A DNA stretch of 64,000 nt from Synchiropus splendidus (lineage: Eukaryota > Chordata > Actinopteri > Syngnathiformes > Callionymidae). The notes under the pieces are model-generated. The model saw nothing but the letters and a program-made list of their open reading frames with translations, was not told where the DNA came from and did no database searches. The stretch spans positions 11,903,501 through 11,967,500 of the forward strand of contig NC_071347.1 in assembly GCF_027744825.2 (NCBI RefSeq), written 5' to 3'. The position numbers were made by a program, and so were the translations under genes. How positions within the stretch are numbered: the stretch's first letter is position 1; every line of letters starts with the position of its first letter. This document shows, piece by piece, positions 63,931-64,000 of the stretch.

Positions 63931-64000
63931 GTTGACTAGTCATAAATTCAATGTCAGCCTTCTTTCTTGTTTAATTCTCAAAACAATCCTGGTGGAAACC

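Larger units (their letters stand above)
59993..64000 (+). other. TMTC2: TMTC2 intron 2, 5' part
   Basis: The intron starts with the donor GTAAAGCA after a lysine codon. No further TMTC2 exon is visible to the window end. None of the plus-strand frames shows the expected next block of the protein, which includes the DUF1736 region. Apart from the L2 tail near 60.3 kb and the A-rich repeat at 63.3-63.9 kb, I see nothing specific. Confidence 0.85.

Overview
The window looks like nuclear DNA from a teleost fish, probably a percomorph-type species. It has one vertebrate gene with very long introns and canonical splice sites. It also carries decayed retroelements of kinds common in fish (L2-clade and RTE-clade LINEs), several non-autonomous DNA transposons and abundant microsatellites. 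There are no bacterial-style gene arrays, operons or CRISPR arrays. Nearly all open reading frames are short chance frames in non-coding DNA.

Layout. From 1 to about 20.7 kb is intergenic sequence upstream of the gene, with no protein-coding gene I can support. It holds an RTE-like LINE fragment (1.77-2.6 kb, minus), a LINE 3' tail (2.6-2.9 kb, plus), copies of a fish dispersed repeat (4.9 and 13.3 kb), a hairpin-bearing repeat patch (6.9-7.9 kb), an L2-type reverse transcriptase relic (10.2-10.93 kb, minus), a 69-bp AT microsatellite and a perfect Tc1/mariner-type palindrome (16.9 kb). A CpG-rich promoter and 5' leader lie at about 20.9-21.5 kb.

The gene is the 5' part of TMTC2, on the plus strand. 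Exon 1 (21476-21558) encodes residues 1-27 plus two bases of codon 28. Exon 2 (59416-59992) encodes the rest of codon 28 up to residue 220. They are separated by a 37,857-bp first intron. The remaining exons (the rest of the membrane domain and the C-terminal TPR repeats) lie beyond position 64000. TMTC2 is an ER multi-pass protein of the TMTC O-mannosyltransferase family.

Intron 1 holds a 556-bp MITE with 25-bp terminal inverted repeats and flanking direct repeats (24.0-24.6 kb), two related hAT-like elements (27 and 56 kb), a candidate MITE (32.2-32.6 kb), an RTE 3' fragment (36.6 kb), another copy of the fish dispersed repeat (40.3 kb), a 714-bp Tigger/pogo-like element bounded by TA (49.0-49.8 kb), a 71-bp-period tandem duplication (54.2 kb) and a 359-bp TCTA/TCCA compound satellite (54.8-55.1 kb). 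Intron 2 (from 59993) holds an L2 tail related to the 10.2-kb copy, and ends in an A-rich dispersed repeat (63.3-63.9 kb) related to sequence at 7.2 kb.

I did not find a new multi-gene system. The observations most worth checking are a cluster of short upstream ORFs in the TMTC2 leader, a substitution in a conserved TMTC2 motif, the structured MITE, and the paired repeat families.
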